NCBI GenBank assembly: GCA_033002965.1
Contig: JAURVB010002593.1
Location: 1-64,000 of the forward strand
Reading direction: 5' to 3'
DNA from: Piper betle
Taxonomy: Eukaryota > Streptophyta > Magnoliopsida > Piperales > Piperaceae
Length of the DNA stretch: 64,000 nt
Of the stretch, positions 55,401 through 62,745 are shown piece after piece. The notes under the pieces were generated by a model. It saw only the letters and a list, made by a program, of their open reading frames with translations, searched no databases and had not been told where the DNA came from. How positions within the stretch are numbered: the stretch's first letter is position 1; every line of letters starts with the position of its first letter. The translations under genes were made by a program, and so were the position numbers.

Positions 55401-58400
55401 TTTGATGTTTCTTTACCAAAGCCTCGGCTAAAGATAAAAGTTTCTTCCCACCTTCACCAAATTGAACCTGAAAAGTCAAATCCATAGAATCAAATAGATA
55501 ATAAATTATACTCTCCAAAAAGGAATAAGGCATAATGCATGGAGGGCATATATGAACACAACTCACATCCAAGCATTCTGGTGCAACCCTAAATTTGATC
55601 CAGATGGATAGATTTCTAATGGAATATTCAACATGGATCAACTACGAAGTACTTAGGATAAACTGGGGCATACAGATGAAAAAGAAAAATTGAAGCACAA
55701 AGCCAAAAATAACTAAAATTCTCATATAATGATCATGCAAAAACTGCATACATAATGTATGAGGTAGCCAATGTTTTAAGAAAACCACAAAAGAGTTCAG
55801 AAGTAACCGAATTCATAATAATTACATTGATATATATTTCAACAACACAAGAAAATCCTAACTAAAGTCAATTTCCTGGTCTAATAAAATATAAAGATTC
55901 ATCAACAATGGAATGTCCTGTACATCAGATTACTAGCATAAACATACCAGTTTCCTATATAAGTTGTTGTCACTTTACAGCTATGACAATAGACTAATCA
56001 ATAGCAGAATTTTTTGGCTTAGCAAACACATTTAAAAGTTAAATTTCAAATTACTGTAATATTTAGTTTTTCCAATGTTCAGACCTCATAAGCAGAGTCG
56101 AAGTCACGAATATCCAACAAATAACAATAAAAATTCTTTCCTATTTTCATAGAAGTCAAAAAAAATTTTTAAATCTATCTGGAGGACATATAATAATCAA
56201 GAGAATCCATAATCACCTCTATTATAAAAGAAGGCTAACACGAGATGGGAAGTATACAAGCAATGAGCACATAGAGTAAGATATATGCAGGATAAGTTTT
56301 ATTTGAATTAGGCTATATATTTATAAAAGAAGTACTTCCAAATAAAGACGACTTATTTTACAAACTCCCAACTCCTTATTGTGTACAAAATTCTAATTCA
56401 AGTAAAGCTTGTGTTAAATCTTTATGAAGGTACATAAACAGAAAAGAATTCCCCTCAATCCTCAATCAAAAGATAACTGCGTATATAAAATACCTTAACT
56501 ACATTAAAAGAACACTCAAAAAGAAGAAATTTCTAGTTCAACTGATGGTCATTTACCTGTTAGAAAATGTCAAAGTATCTAGGCAGTTCAAGTTAGGTAG
56601 CTAACTGTTACAATTTTCTGACTTGACACATTCTTTATGAGTTTAAATTCCAATTAGTGCTCAGCATTTAGCTTCTATTAGTTACAAGTGGTTAGCATAT
56701 TTGCTAGTGATTTCAAATTCGGATTGCGACCCATTGCATGTAAATGAAGGATGCAGGTAATCAATTGGATTAGCCTAGCTTCCATTATCTTACTTTTCTA
56801 TATGGTATGTAAGGCAAAATAATCCATGAGGGGGGGTGTGTTGGGGGCGGATGCCAGATCTGATTCTCTTCCTCTCTCTCTTTCCTCTTTCTCACCCTTG
56901 TTGCCAAATTCTGTTGAACCTTTCCGTAGTGAATTCTAGCTGCTTCTACTTCCTTGGCCATGACTTTGTCAATGTCGCTCTTAAAATAGTTGCTGCACCA
57001 CTCATGAACTGCCAACAACCTGGCTGCCTTGCTTTTGCTCTATCTTGAGCTTGTTACAAAGTTGTTGTCCTGTTGTCATTGATGTGCCTAAAAATTACAC
57101 TTCGTTTCTAATTTTCATAGGATATTTCACCTGCTTCCTTCCCCAAAGAATCTACTTTGTACTTTACTTAAAAGGTATTTGTAATGTGTCATCAACAAGG
57201 ATTTTAAATTGTTAAACAATTCAAGCTGCATATAAGAGGGAGGATATGAATATATCCTTAAAGCATCAAAGTTTGACAATTATTTCAGTTTTTAGTTTCT
57301 CCCACTACAGGCATCATTTTGTCATCAGGCTCAACGGTTATTTACATTTGTGGCCACCTACTATTTCCATCGGGCGTCTACTGCTGCTGGCAGACCACTA
57401 TGATGTAGTACATCCTAATGACTCTAATGCAATTACTAATATGTATGCTAGGAAGAAAGAAAACATGAAGAAATCCAGCCCTCATACTTGACTTGGAAAC
57501 TCACTATTAGCAGTCTTATTTCAACTTTCCTTGCTCATGAAAATTTCTAATTATGTATCTTCTTATTTTAAATATGCTTAATTATGAATTATGCTATTAT
57601 TTCGGACTTATGCTAGGTGGTAATTAGAATTTGAGTCTTATATGGAGTTAGCATAAAATAAAGGCTTCTCTTCACATCTTATTGATGTTTAATTGAAGAA
57701 TTATTGAAGCTATCAAAGCCTTTCTAGCTTTCAACTCTTCTTTTTCTCAATCCTTCGTTTTCATACATAGTTTGACAATTCTCTAACAAATCTAGACGAA
57801 TATCATAACTATTGTTTGAGAAATATTCACCGGGTGACTCATTGTGAGCCAAAGACCCATTAATTTGTTATCAGAGCAAGAGGTTTTTGTAGGCGTAATC
57901 ATTTACATTGATCCTATTGGCCTAGTTATCATGCCCACCCTCCCTTTCGACGTTGTTGCTTGACTTGTTCACATCCCCGCCAGATTCCCCTAGTTCCATC
58001 AGACAAAAAAGGGGGAGGAAAGGAAGAAAAAACAAAAGAAGGGTGGGGGGGCGGTGTTGGGACGGAAGAAAATATTAAGAATGAAAAATATGGCTTCTAA
58101 CAACAACCATTCCATTCAGAACAACATTATCTCAAATCAATGACCTACATGAAGCTCTAATTAGAATGGAGACTAGAATAGAGAGTCAACTAAAGACCAT
58201 TATGGACACGATCATGGCATGACTAGTGCTTTCTAGAAAACAAGGTGCTAGCTCCCTCATCCTGACATCAACCCTGAAGGCAAATAACTAGTTCTTCTTG
58301 TGCCACAAACTTGTAACCCACCATTATTGCCAACACCGTCTAATGTGAATGATATTACTCGAGGTCATCCCCTAACAAGACATCATTATGGGCTTACTTA

Positions 58401-61400
58401 ACGCATACAAGGGATGAAGTATCCGACAGCAGATTACTCAGAATGTAAGAAGCAAGCTGAAGCTCAAGAGCAGTTTGATGATGAAGTTAACGAAGAAGAT
58501 AATAGAAGCCTTACAGATTGGCACATGGTCGTTATAGGCCTCACTATTGAGATCAATTTCAGACTCAACATGACCAAACTTAGAGCTCTGAATTCAAATT
58601 TGAGATTCCGGAATTCAAAGGTACTCAGAGACAGGAAGAGTTCCTACTTTGGATGACTAAAATTGAACATATGTTTGATAGTGCTAGGGAATCATCTCGG
58701 AAGTGAGTCAACCTGGCTGTTGGAATTTTTTCTAGTGCTGCCCTTTAGTGGCAGCCTGTAGACTCTTGTGAATCACAAGAGGGAACACAAATTACTACTT
58801 GGGAGGACCTTTGCATTGCTGTGGATATTGCTGACCTACCATCGAAGTATCAACAGTAACATTTTTTAAAGCTGTCATCTAAAGCAAGGGAACAAACAAT
58901 TCTCCAATATATTGAGGAGTTCTTTACTCAAAATAATGTGTATGAGACAGACAGTTAGCTGGTTGCATGATATTTTGAAGGTCTTCGAGTTGAACTCTGA
59001 GATTGTTTGTGGGGTGGGTTCAATTTTGACTCTGTGGACGAGATTGCCAATAAAGCTGAGGAATTTGAAGAAATCTTAAACGACAGTACCAACACCCAAC
59101 AGTTTCTCGTCCTAGTGCCTCACAAGGAGTTCCCAAGATGCCTATACCAACATCAGCTAGCAGTCAAAATTGGTTTATACCTATTCCAGTGCAACAACAA
59201 TATCAAACTGGCCAACAATCTGCAGGAACTACACGGGCCCTCTACTGGCACAGGAAAGATTCCTATGTGTTTTAATTGCAAGAGGCTTAGACATGTTGCA
59301 GCAAATTGCCCTACAATGCCGAATTTACTTACCCATGAAGTGGGCACTTGTGAGGAGGACCAACATGACAACACTTATGAAAACAAAGCATTAGATGAAA
59401 CTGATATCGATATGATTGAAGAGCATTTTCAATTAATTCTATTCAAGTGCCTAAGGAGTTTCTAAGTGATAAAGAAACAATTACGTTTCTGATGAGTTGC
59501 CTCCCTACAAATGGACATGGTAGGTGTTCAAATCTCTGTGTAGCCACAACCATATATTGGAAAACTTCATGTGCATGAGGAACTTTTCCTTCAAGTTCAC
59601 ATGCAATTATACAAAGATTTTCCTCCAAAAGCTTCTAGTTGAATCATGGATTACATTGCATTTGTGTGATTGTACGTAGCACATATCCGCCACTTGCTTA
59701 TTCACCGTACAACTTGCCATAAATTAAAATGGATTCGCAAGTTCAAGTATGGAGATCAAAGAATGCAGATTCCATTCAACTTCGCCATCATTAATGCTAC
59801 TTGTTCAGAATTGAAGGGAAAGTTCTCTTTCAAATAGGGTAACATGAAGTACATCCTAATGACTCTGATGCAATTGCAAAAGTATGCGCTAGGAAGTGGG
59901 AGAAGGTCATGAGACTTATTTCTATTTTCATTTCTTATTAAATTTTCTAATTATGAGTCTTTATTCTTACTATGCTTAAATTAGAAATTATGTTAGTCTT
60001 TTCGAAATTATTTTAGGTGGTAATTAGAATTTTGCCTGATTGAGTCTTCTATGTAGCTTGCCTATGAATAAAGGCTTCCCCTTACATAGTACTGTTGAGG
60101 AATTATAAAAGCTTTTGAAGCCTTTCTACCATTCGGCTCTACTTTTTTCTCACTCCTTTGTTTTTTTTTTACATGGTTTGATATTACTGTAAGTAAATTA
60201 GACAAATATCATAACTATTGTGTGAGAAATATTCACTGGAGAACTCATTTTGAGCCAAAGACTCATCATACTACCACTGAAAAGTTTTGTTAGACCTTAA
60301 TTTATGCTAGTACAGAACCTTATCAGTTCTGTTGAAAAACAACGAAGAAACTATAGATATTTACCTCAAGAATGCTTCCAAATTGTGCCATTTGTGACCC
60401 TCGCACTCATCTTGAAGGCGAATGTTAAAGATTTTACTCGACTTCTTAGGAAAGTTTAAAGTAATATTTGTCATATATTCCTTTAATTTTGCAAGTGGTA
60501 AGCATATTTTTGTTATTATTTCAAATTTGAATTCTGAAATAATTAAAAAATACTTAATTGTGTACAAATAAAGACAGTATTGGATTTATCAAGCTTCCAT
60601 TATTTCAATTTTACAGAAATTGTTTAATATTAGAGATCCAGTAGATCTCAAAATATGTAGGAATGAAAATTACACATTCCATCATTCACCACTAATTACT
60701 CAGGAAAGTGTTATATATAAATCAAGCAAATGCTTATTACAAACCTGCAATAATATGCTACAAACAGCCCAAAAAAGGAATCTTTCTTCACCAACAACTT
60801 TGTACATTTTGATAGCTGTCTGCAAAGCAAAGATATTGACCTAATATAAATGCAACAATTGAAAAAGAAACACTCTTGGAATAACTACATGATAGAAAAC
60901 AGAACAAACCTGTTGTTGCTTTACATATGCATATTCACGAACAAAACAATTAAAAAGACCCATCATTAACTCCAAATTGTTTGGATATTTCCCACAAGCA
61001 AACTCATAACAAGAAGTTGCCAAGTCCACTGTAACATAGAAACCAGTTTGATGCTAAAGAATATCTTTTAAGAGCATGTTTGTAAAGTACGAAAAATAAG
61101 ACTGTAAGACTGCAATAAAGTTAAAAGGATCAACATGTATAATAATTTCCTCCTTTTAAGTGTGAGGCTCACAACTGATTACTAGTGAAACTCATTAATG
61201 CATAAAGACCAGAATCAAGGACATTTATACAAAGTAAAGCTATCCCAACATAGAACTTTAAGAGTCCGGGTAGTAATAAGGCAGCTTGGTTCACAACACT
61301 CGCACATGCCTGGGTTTGGAGAAAGGTATGATCTATTGTACACAGTCTTATTCTGAATTTTTTAAGAGGTTAATTTCTTGCCTCAAAACTGTGACCACTT

Positions 61401-62745
61401 GATCACAAGATGGAAACTCTAACAGCCACACCAAAGCTATTCTTCCCAAATAAAGATAAGCCACAAGCCTCAAGCCTCAAACAAGGAGGCAACAGATGGC
61501 CAAAATTTGGTGAAAATTTGGCCTTTCTGGAACAGTTCTTTTCCAAATATTCAAAATAGATTACTTTAAGATTCTAAGCTTTGGCTGCAATCCAAATAAC
61601 TGCCAAAATAAGAGCATATAAAACCTACTCCTGAAATGAATCATGTAACCAAGCATTAACTTCCAACTAGTAAGTTATAATTTGCCAATTTCAAAGCTAC
61701 TATGAAAAATGAAGATGAAAACCAGCAGTATGATCTGAGGCACAAGAACACAGTTTGAATGCCCTGGCATCATATAGATTGGTTTGCATAGCTTTCGTAC
61801 ATGATACAAATAAAATAGACATGTAAAATCTTAAAGCTTCTCACAAAGGGAACTCAAAAAGATTCTCTAAATGTTGAGATTTACAACAGGAACATACAAA
61901 TGAGAAAGAGAAGAAACAGGGTTTTTTTCCCATGCCTAACGATTAGACATCCGGTCTACACCTATGGAATTTTGGCCATTTTTTCTAGACATTTAGAGCT
62001 GCATCGTTCAGGAAACAAAGATGAAATCTCACAATATGTTGATCAAAATGTTAAAAGCCACCAAGCAAATAATACAAAATCCATGCCACCAGCCGTTCTT
62101 TGATGAAATGCACATTCTGAAGAAAAATGAAGGACGTATAACTGATAGCATTAAAATAACCACATACGTTTATCAAGCCTTTGGAAAACAATCTGAAGAG
62201 TGCTGAGGGTGAGATCATCAATGCAAATGGCATCCCCAGAAAACAACTGATATTTCGCGGACAAGCAAAGAGGAAGCGCTTCTTCTAGCTTTCCCAACCT
62301 CTCCAATATAAGGGCTTTAAGAGCCTTAGTGCATAACAAAAAAAGTGAGTTCATTCAGCGAGAATCTATGACCCAATATTCAAAAGAAAGTATAACACTA
62401 AAAAAATACGCATATTAAGTGAGAATCAACGACCCAATATTCAAAAGAACATATATACAGAAGAACGTATATATGAAATGAGAATCAATGACCCAACAGA
62501 CGAAGAAAGCTATTGAAAGCAGAAGCGGAGCATGGATCAACAAAATGTTTCTATAAAAATAGAAAGAAACGGAGAAGTGAAGAGAGAGGAGCGTATACAA
62601 GAGCGTAGGGGGAGGAAGGGTATTTGGAGAGGAGGGAGTTGGTGAGCTTGAGGGCAGACTTGAACTGACGGGAGTCGATGGCGTCCCAAATGGGGCGAAG
62701 ACGACGCTCCGGCATACCACCCGCCATCCCCAACTTGCTCGCCAT
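10871..62745 (-). CDS. NAA25: NAA25, auxiliary subunit of NatB N-terminal acetyltransferase (19 exons, one frameshift)
   Basis: NAA25 (Mdm20/TCU2) is the TPR-like scaffold that anchors catalytic NAA20 to ribosomes; NatB acetylates nascent chains starting Met-Asp, -Glu, -Asn or -Gln. Coding exons: 62745-62599, 62324-62168, 61028-60910, 60819-60745, 55467-55374, 54165-54047, 53927-53857, 43094-42983, 42899-42721, 36894-36692, 36049-35919, 29584-29508, 22850-22776, 22710-22518, 22333-22214, 22125-21996, 12117-12077, 11968-11690, 11564-10871. All introns are GT-AG and phases agree throughout. Landmarks recalled from the Arabidopsis protein: [18 protein letters not shown] near the N-terminus, [57 protein letters not shown] and the C-terminal [11 protein letters not shown]. 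Corrected length is about 1,004 residues (Arabidopsis about 1,065). The start has A at -3 and G at +4. A +1 shift near 11,263-11,274 gives a stop at 11,214-11,216 after about 890 codons; whether it is real or a sequencing error cannot be told here. Confidence 0.95.
11690..11968 (-). CDS. NAA25: NAA25 exon 18
   Basis: This 279-nt, phase-0 exon reads [18 protein letters not shown], then [16 protein letters not shown], and ends KILK. The P.(L/M)IYLSIQ motif is conserved. Confidence 0.95.
12077..12117 (-). CDS. NAA25: NAA25 exon 17 (41-nt small exon)
   Basis: This 41-nt exon reads [13 protein letters not shown] after completing a split Asp codon. It is needed for phase: joining exon 16 directly to exon 18 would create an in-frame TAG. 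It carries the position equivalent to the GPFEE segment of Arabidopsis. It is placed by splice signals, phase and weak similarity. Confidence 0.85.
12118..12632. other. Start of intron 16, no gene
   Basis: An AT-rich segment between exon 17 and the first LTR. A short GA(A)CACAGATGATTACAATC repeat occurs near 12,500 and 12,522. Confidence 0.6.
12633..13054 (+). repeat. 5' LTR of the protease-only element
   Basis: This 422-bp repeat contains a CTATAAATATAG box near 12,868-12,880 and ends CATCA two bases before the primer site. Confidence 0.8.
13237..13653 (+). pseudogene. Retropepsin-like ORF with lost active site
   Basis: This 138-codon ORF begins [18 protein letters not shown]. Its fold pattern resembles the gypsy aspartic protease: [19 protein letters not shown] stands where family members have (I/V)D(S/T)GATHNFIS, followed by GLPI...Y.VTLAH and [18 protein letters not shown], equivalent to DVILGMPWL. 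The catalytic D-(S/T)-G is replaced by N-D-L, so it should be inactive. It is the only clear protein in its element and the frame is intact over 138 codons. Confidence 0.6.
14665..15076 (+). repeat. 3' LTR of the protease-only element
   Basis: This 412-bp repeat matches 12,633-13,054 along its length with scattered differences and small gaps, indicating an old insertion. Confidence 0.8.
16041..16236. mobile_element. 196-bp foldback MITE
   Basis: Two 76-bp arms (16,041-16,116 and 16,161-16,236) are inverted copies matching at about 66 of 76 positions, from CCAGAGATT to CACCTAAATTA, around a 44-nt centre. The flanks carry the similar direct sequences CTTCAACTACGG (16,029-16,040) and CTTCAAGTACAGG (16,238-16,250), possibly a degraded target duplication; the length would suit a Mutator-like rather than a Stowaway/Tourist origin. 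It has no coding capacity. Confidence 0.85.
16472..16800 (+). repeat. Tandem duplication of about 163 bp
   Basis: AAATTGAATAAGTCAGATGA begins at 16,472 and again at 16,635. The downstream phrases (CTTCACAG.TTGGGAA, TTATGAAGATCCTTAT) recur in the same order. Confidence 0.8.
17429..19237 (+). mobile_element. Truncated L1-type LINE (RT and Cys-rich part) in intron 16
   Basis: It starts within the RT domain and runs through [14 protein letters not shown] near 17,970 (FADD mutated to FAND) into the Cys-rich domain ([21 protein letters not shown], about 19,170-19,225), where it stops without a poly-A tail. It is about 92% identical by eye to the intron-12 copy over the 150 bp compared, but in opposite orientation. 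A cluster of GGATGAAAGTTT repeats (17,650-17,730 and 17,803) interrupts it. Confidence 0.85.
19269..19345. repeat. Two adjacent short hairpins
   Basis: ATGGCCGTTGGAT at 19,269-19,281 is perfectly complementary to ATCCAACGGCCAT at 19,286-19,298 across a 4-nt loop. Directly after it, ATGCGTTGCCT pairs with AGGCA-AGCAACGCAT across about 12 nt (about 19,305-19,342). They lie between the truncated LINE end and the CT microsatellite and may be the edge of a small foldback element. Confidence 0.7.
19352..19438. repeat. Compound (CT)n(AT)n microsatellite
   Basis: About 26 CT units are followed directly by about 17 AT units. It makes long artificial reading frames on both strands. Confidence 0.97.
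20585..21294 (-). pseudogene. Gag-like remnant of the tRNA-Ala element
   Basis: The first frame (from 21,294) begins [20 protein letters not shown] with a LIDKKLR segment as in gypsy gag N-termini. The second (to 20,585) is Pro-rich and ends near PRINTF. The two overlap in different frames, implying a frameshift. No zinc knuckle or enzymatic domain was found. GC content is clearly higher than the surroundings. Confidence 0.5.
21438..21453 (-). promoter_or_regulatory. Retroelement primer-binding site for tRNA-Ala
   Basis: The plus strand reads CCCCGCATCTCCACCA, the acceptor-side 3' end of plant tRNA-Ala with the CCA tail. The minus strand therefore binds tRNA-Ala, six bases from the LTR end. 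Confidence 0.75.
21996..22125 (-). CDS. NAA25: NAA25 exon 16
   Basis: It reads [17 protein letters not shown], then [17 protein letters not shown], and ends in phase 1. TRPWWTP is a family landmark. Intron 16 (9.9 kb) follows. Confidence 0.93.
22214..22333 (-). CDS. NAA25: NAA25 exon 15
   Basis: This 120-nt, phase-0 exon reads [18 protein letters not shown] and ends SLDVTE before GTTATC. Confidence 0.93.
22518..22710 (-). CDS. NAA25: NAA25 exon 14
   Basis: It reads [19 protein letters not shown] through [13 protein letters not shown] and ends in phase 0. The LDxKNILxETVSH and YRHRNY motifs are strongly conserved. Confidence 0.95.
22776..22850 (-). CDS. NAA25: NAA25 exon 13
   Basis: This 75-nt exon reads [19 protein letters not shown] and ends with a split Trp codon in phase 2. 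The following intron is only 65 nt. Confidence 0.92.
22851..24264. other. Intron 12 between exon 13 and LINE, no gene
   Basis: Mixed AT-rich intronic sequence; I see no terminal repeats or conserved protein. Confidence 0.6.
24265..28800 (-). mobile_element. Nearly full-length L1-type LINE in intron 12
   Basis: The element ends in an A-tail (T run at 24,265-24,273). Reading 5' to 3': ORF1-like DUF4283 segment (about 28,560-28,150), ORF1 zinc knuckle [14 protein letters not shown] near 28,060-28,010, endonuclease ([15 protein letters not shown] near 27,150 and SFDHSPI near 26,910), RT (about 26,350-25,540, with an intact FADD box near 25,615-25,600) and Cys-rich 3' region. Many stops and shifts show it is dead. 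It lies in the same direction as NAA25. The 5' limit, about 28,800, is uncertain and no target duplication was found. Confidence 0.85.
28801..29507. other. Intron 12 between LINE and exon 12, no gene
   Basis: AT-rich, with a C9 homopolymer near 29,067-29,075; nothing else recognised. Confidence 0.6.
29508..29584 (-). CDS. NAA25: NAA25 exon 12
   Basis: This 77-nt exon reads [20 protein letters not shown] and ends in phase 2. It sits alone between introns of 6.3 and 6.7 kb and was placed by its match to the conserved RTRDxGYLxEAxMxLE segment. Confidence 0.92.
29700..33126 (+). mobile_element. LTR-like block in intron 11, ends TGTAACATCCC...GGTGTTACA
   Basis: The 3.4-kb block starts TGTAACATCCC and ends GGTGTTACA, inverted termini typical of long gypsy LTRs in plants. 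It contains an AT-rich stretch, a long pyrimidine tract (about 30,410-30,530) and a second LTR-like start TGTAACGACCC at 31,186. The flanking pentamers (TTGCA, AGAAT) differ, so a clean solo LTR is not proven. No gag or pol coding was found. Confidence 0.4.
33127..35918. repeat. Remainder of intron 11: decayed repeats
   Basis: A TATA-like GGCTATAAATAAGG at 33,319-33,332 followed by a purine-rich leader resembles an LTR promoter. Short tandem TTACGAT-type words occur at 35,262-35,302. No element ends or coding domains were recognised. Confidence 0.35.
35919..36049 (-). CDS. NAA25: NAA25 exon 11
   Basis: It reads [19 protein letters not shown], then [10 protein letters not shown], and ends NMHVM in phase 0 before GTAAGT. 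Confidence 0.93.
36050..36691. other. Intron 10 (642 bp), no gene
   Basis: AT-rich intron with canonical ends; nothing further recognised. Confidence 0.65.
36692..36894 (-). CDS. NAA25: NAA25 exon 10
   Basis: It begins [18 protein letters not shown], ends HLSID in phase 1, and follows a 5.8-kb intron. Confidence 0.93.
36895..39374. repeat. Right flank of intron 9: decayed retroelement sequence
   Basis: A tandem repeat of about 54 bp (GACAGGAGGAAGTA.AGGTATAGAA) sits at 39,238-39,325 next to the primer site. Near 37,420-37,470 the phrase TTGATAAAGTAAAAGACCGC resembles the 3' end of a minus-strand LINE, and broken reading to 37,863 could be its body, but no RT motif is visible. Confidence 0.35.
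39375..39589 (-). repeat. Copia-type LTR with adjacent tRNA-Met primer site in intron 9
   Basis: The block is bounded TGTTCA...GTAACA and carries a minus-strand TATA-like box (TCTATAAAATAG, about 39,472-39,461). Directly left, at 39,374-39,363, is TGGTATCAGAGC, a perfect initiator-Met tRNA primer complement, followed by TAGGGTCGTGG. This marks the 5' LTR of a minus-strand element whose body would run left. No partner LTR or pol was found, so it is truncated. Confidence 0.65.
39590..42720. other. Left part of intron 9, no confirmed gene
   Basis: It contains an AT microsatellite (39,847-39,869). A minus-strand open region around 40,103-40,668 (a gag-like Pro/Gln-rich segment, then a TATA-like GCCTATAAATAGAG near 40,785-40,772) may be a retroelement remnant. 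A segment rich in ACCG/CGGT words (41,365-41,820) was not identified. Confidence 0.4.
42721..42899 (-). CDS. NAA25: NAA25 exon 9
   Basis: It reads [17 protein letters not shown], then [20 protein letters not shown], and ends in phase 2 after CFS. The RGP.LA.LEIEK motif is conserved in the family. Confidence 0.94.
42983..43094 (-). CDS. NAA25: NAA25 exon 8
   Basis: It resumes after intron 7 as [18 protein letters not shown] and ends TSLLQD in phase 0 at GTAAGT. The PDDW...FLHYLG signature confirms that it joins exon 7. Confidence 0.93.
43095..43769. other. Intron 7 between exon 8 and LINE, no gene
   Basis: AT-rich intronic sequence. A repeated phrase TTT(C/T)CTATGAAA.TTAGAGA occurs near 43,262 and 43,322. 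Nothing else was recognised. Confidence 0.55.
43770..47567 (+). mobile_element. 5'-truncated L1-type LINE in intron 7, carrying a nested LINE fragment
   Basis: The order is endonuclease C-terminal part (about 43,880-44,190: NCIRSNN..., then [20 protein letters not shown]), connector, RT (about 45,240-46,030, with [17 protein letters not shown] and a damaged FDDDL in place of FADDL) and Cys-rich 3' domain ([22 protein letters not shown], about 47,098-47,150). About 450 bp at 44,675-45,126 duplicate the 3' end of the element inside its own body. Stops and shifts are everywhere. It is antisense to NAA25. The homology start near 43,770 was set by alignment to the copy in intron 12. Confidence 0.85.
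44675..45126 (+). mobile_element. Second LINE 3' fragment nested inside the intron-7 LINE
   Basis: The segment from ATACTCTCTTTGTGAGGCTT to TTTAGGGGTTCTTC repeats the sequence at about 47,098-47,535 (Cys-rich domain and 3' UTR). It interrupts the host LINE between ATTAGGATTGAAGCC and AGATTTGTTTACC, which are nearly contiguous in the intron-12 copy. This is best explained by insertion of a severely 5'-truncated relative. Confidence 0.75.
47787..48043 (-). repeat. Copia 3' LTR
   Basis: This is the left, 3' LTR of the minus-strand copia element, TG...CA bounded, with the polypurine tract immediately to its right (48,044 onward). Confidence 0.93.
48100..49420 (-). pseudogene. Copia reverse transcriptase / RNase H remnant
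   Basis: An open stretch of 159 codons (49,150-48,671) holds the RT palm with [15 protein letters not shown], the catalytic YVDD box at 48,964-48,953 and [13 protein letters not shown]. Further RT lies upstream to about 49,400, and RNase H pieces ([23 protein letters not shown]) lie at about 48,500-48,330, all interrupted by stops. Confidence 0.88.
49870..50665 (-). pseudogene. Copia integrase remnant
   Basis: The N-terminal HHCC zinc-binding part is readable ([12 protein letters not shown]...[11 protein letters not shown], about 50,620-50,490). The core region to about 49,870 is broken by stops and shifts. Confidence 0.75.
50602..52164 (-). pseudogene. Copia gag-protease remnant
   Basis: The gag part (52,050-51,240) starts MATMEKPI and includes a YIEEDKPE...W..EDAQVRPW segment typical of plant copia gag, with a stop inside. 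The zinc knuckle reads [14 protein letters not shown]: the second Cys is Tyr, so metal binding is probably lost. The protease motif reads IDFGATDHM instead of the usual DSGATDHM. The frame continues into the pre-integrase region after [14 protein letters not shown]. Confidence 0.85.
52215..52474 (-). repeat. Copia 5' LTR
   Basis: This is the right, 5' LTR of the copia element, with the tRNA-Met primer site directly adjacent at 52,203-52,214 and no gap. Confidence 0.93.
52475..53856. other. Intron 7 between copia element and exon 7, no gene
   Basis: Apart from an A-rich tract of CAAAAAAC type at 53,574-53,645, I see no element termini or conserved protein. Confidence 0.6.
53857..53927 (-). 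CDS. NAA25: NAA25 exon 7
   Basis: This 71-nt exon reads [17 protein letters not shown] through SVLD plus a split Ser codon, ending in phase 2. The next exon is 10.8 kb away. Confidence 0.92.
54047..54165 (-). CDS. NAA25: NAA25 exon 6
   Basis: It reads [18 protein letters not shown] through ENDRLRTQ, completes a split Gly codon with exon 5, and ends in phase 0. Confidence 0.93.
54166..55373. repeat. Intron 5 with a possible copia 3'-end fragment
   Basis: At about 54,410-54,430 the sequence CTCTCCCTCAACTTGAGC follows an LTR-like edge. On the minus strand this is a purine-rich tract resembling the polypurine tract of the copia element in intron 7, suggesting a truncated relative. No coding remnant was recognised in the rest. 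Confidence 0.3.
55374..55467 (-). CDS. NAA25: NAA25 exon 5
   Basis: It reads [20 protein letters not shown] through LHEPE and ends in phase 1. The LAEALVKKH...LHEPE spacing is conserved in plant NAA25. Confidence 0.93.
55468..57403. other. Left part of intron 4, no gene
   Basis: AT-rich intronic sequence with a G-rich stretch at 56,829-56,850 and a CT-rich stretch at 56,865-56,895. I see no LTR pair or conserved protein in it. Confidence 0.6.
57404..60268 (+). mobile_element. Gag-only LTR retroelement in intron 4 (Ty3/gypsy-like)
   Basis: Two diverged direct repeats (about 57,404-57,862 and 59,845-60,268) act as LTRs; both contain AATAAAGGCTTC and GAGAAATATTCAC blocks. Just inside the left one is TGTTATCAGAGC at 57,866-57,877, a near match to the initiator-Met tRNA primer site. 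The 2-kb interior encodes only a broken gag (about 58,400-59,450). No protease, RT, RNase H or integrase is visible, so it is non-autonomous or internally deleted. It lies antisense to NAA25. No convincing target duplication was found (TATGA versus TACTA), so the outer limits are approximate. Confidence 0.7.
59007..59465 (+). pseudogene. Retroelement gag fragment with CCHC zinc knuckle
   Basis: The 152-codon open stretch carries [15 protein letters not shown], an intact CX2CX4HX4C zinc knuckle of retroelement nucleocapsid. The preceding 600 nt encode further gag-like pieces ([12 protein letters not shown] segment, [16 protein letters not shown]) interrupted by stops. It is the C-terminal part of a decayed gag in the gag-only element around it. 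Confidence 0.75.
60269..60744. other. Right part of intron 4, no gene
   Basis: Plain AT-rich intron sequence between the gag-only element and exon 4; nothing recognised. Confidence 0.6.
60745..60819 (-). CDS. NAA25: NAA25 exon 4
   Basis: This 75-nt exon (25 codons) reads [14 protein letters not shown] through AVCSILLQ. It is separated from exon 3 by only 90 nt and from exon 5 by 5.3 kb. Confidence 0.93.
60910..61028 (-). CDS. NAA25: NAA25 exon 3
   Basis: It completes a Leu codon shared with exon 2, reads [18 protein letters not shown] through [11 protein letters not shown], and ends in phase 0. Confidence 0.95.
61029..62167. other. Intron 2 (1.1 kb), no gene
   Basis: This intron has a GT donor and an AG acceptor. 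I see no element termini or conserved reading frame in it. Confidence 0.7.
62168..62324 (-). CDS. NAA25: NAA25 exon 2
   Basis: It begins [12 protein letters not shown] after an AG acceptor and ends in phase 1 before GTATGT. It contains the conserved [16 protein letters not shown] stretch. Confidence 0.95.
62325..62598. repeat. Intron 1 with three copies of a short direct repeat
   Basis: A GAGAATC(T/A)A(C/T)GACCCAA motif recurs near 62,360, 62,421 and 62,480 with a spacing of about 60 nt, partly followed by TATTCAAAAGAA. This looks like a local tandem duplication inside the 274-nt intron. Confidence 0.6.
62599..62745 (-). CDS. NAA25: NAA25 exon 1
   Basis: It encodes residues 1-49, from [15 protein letters not shown] to KYPSSPYAL, and ends in phase 0 at a GT donor (62598-62597). 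The ATG lies in a strong context (AAGATGG) and the reading matches the conserved plant N-terminus. Confidence 0.95.
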
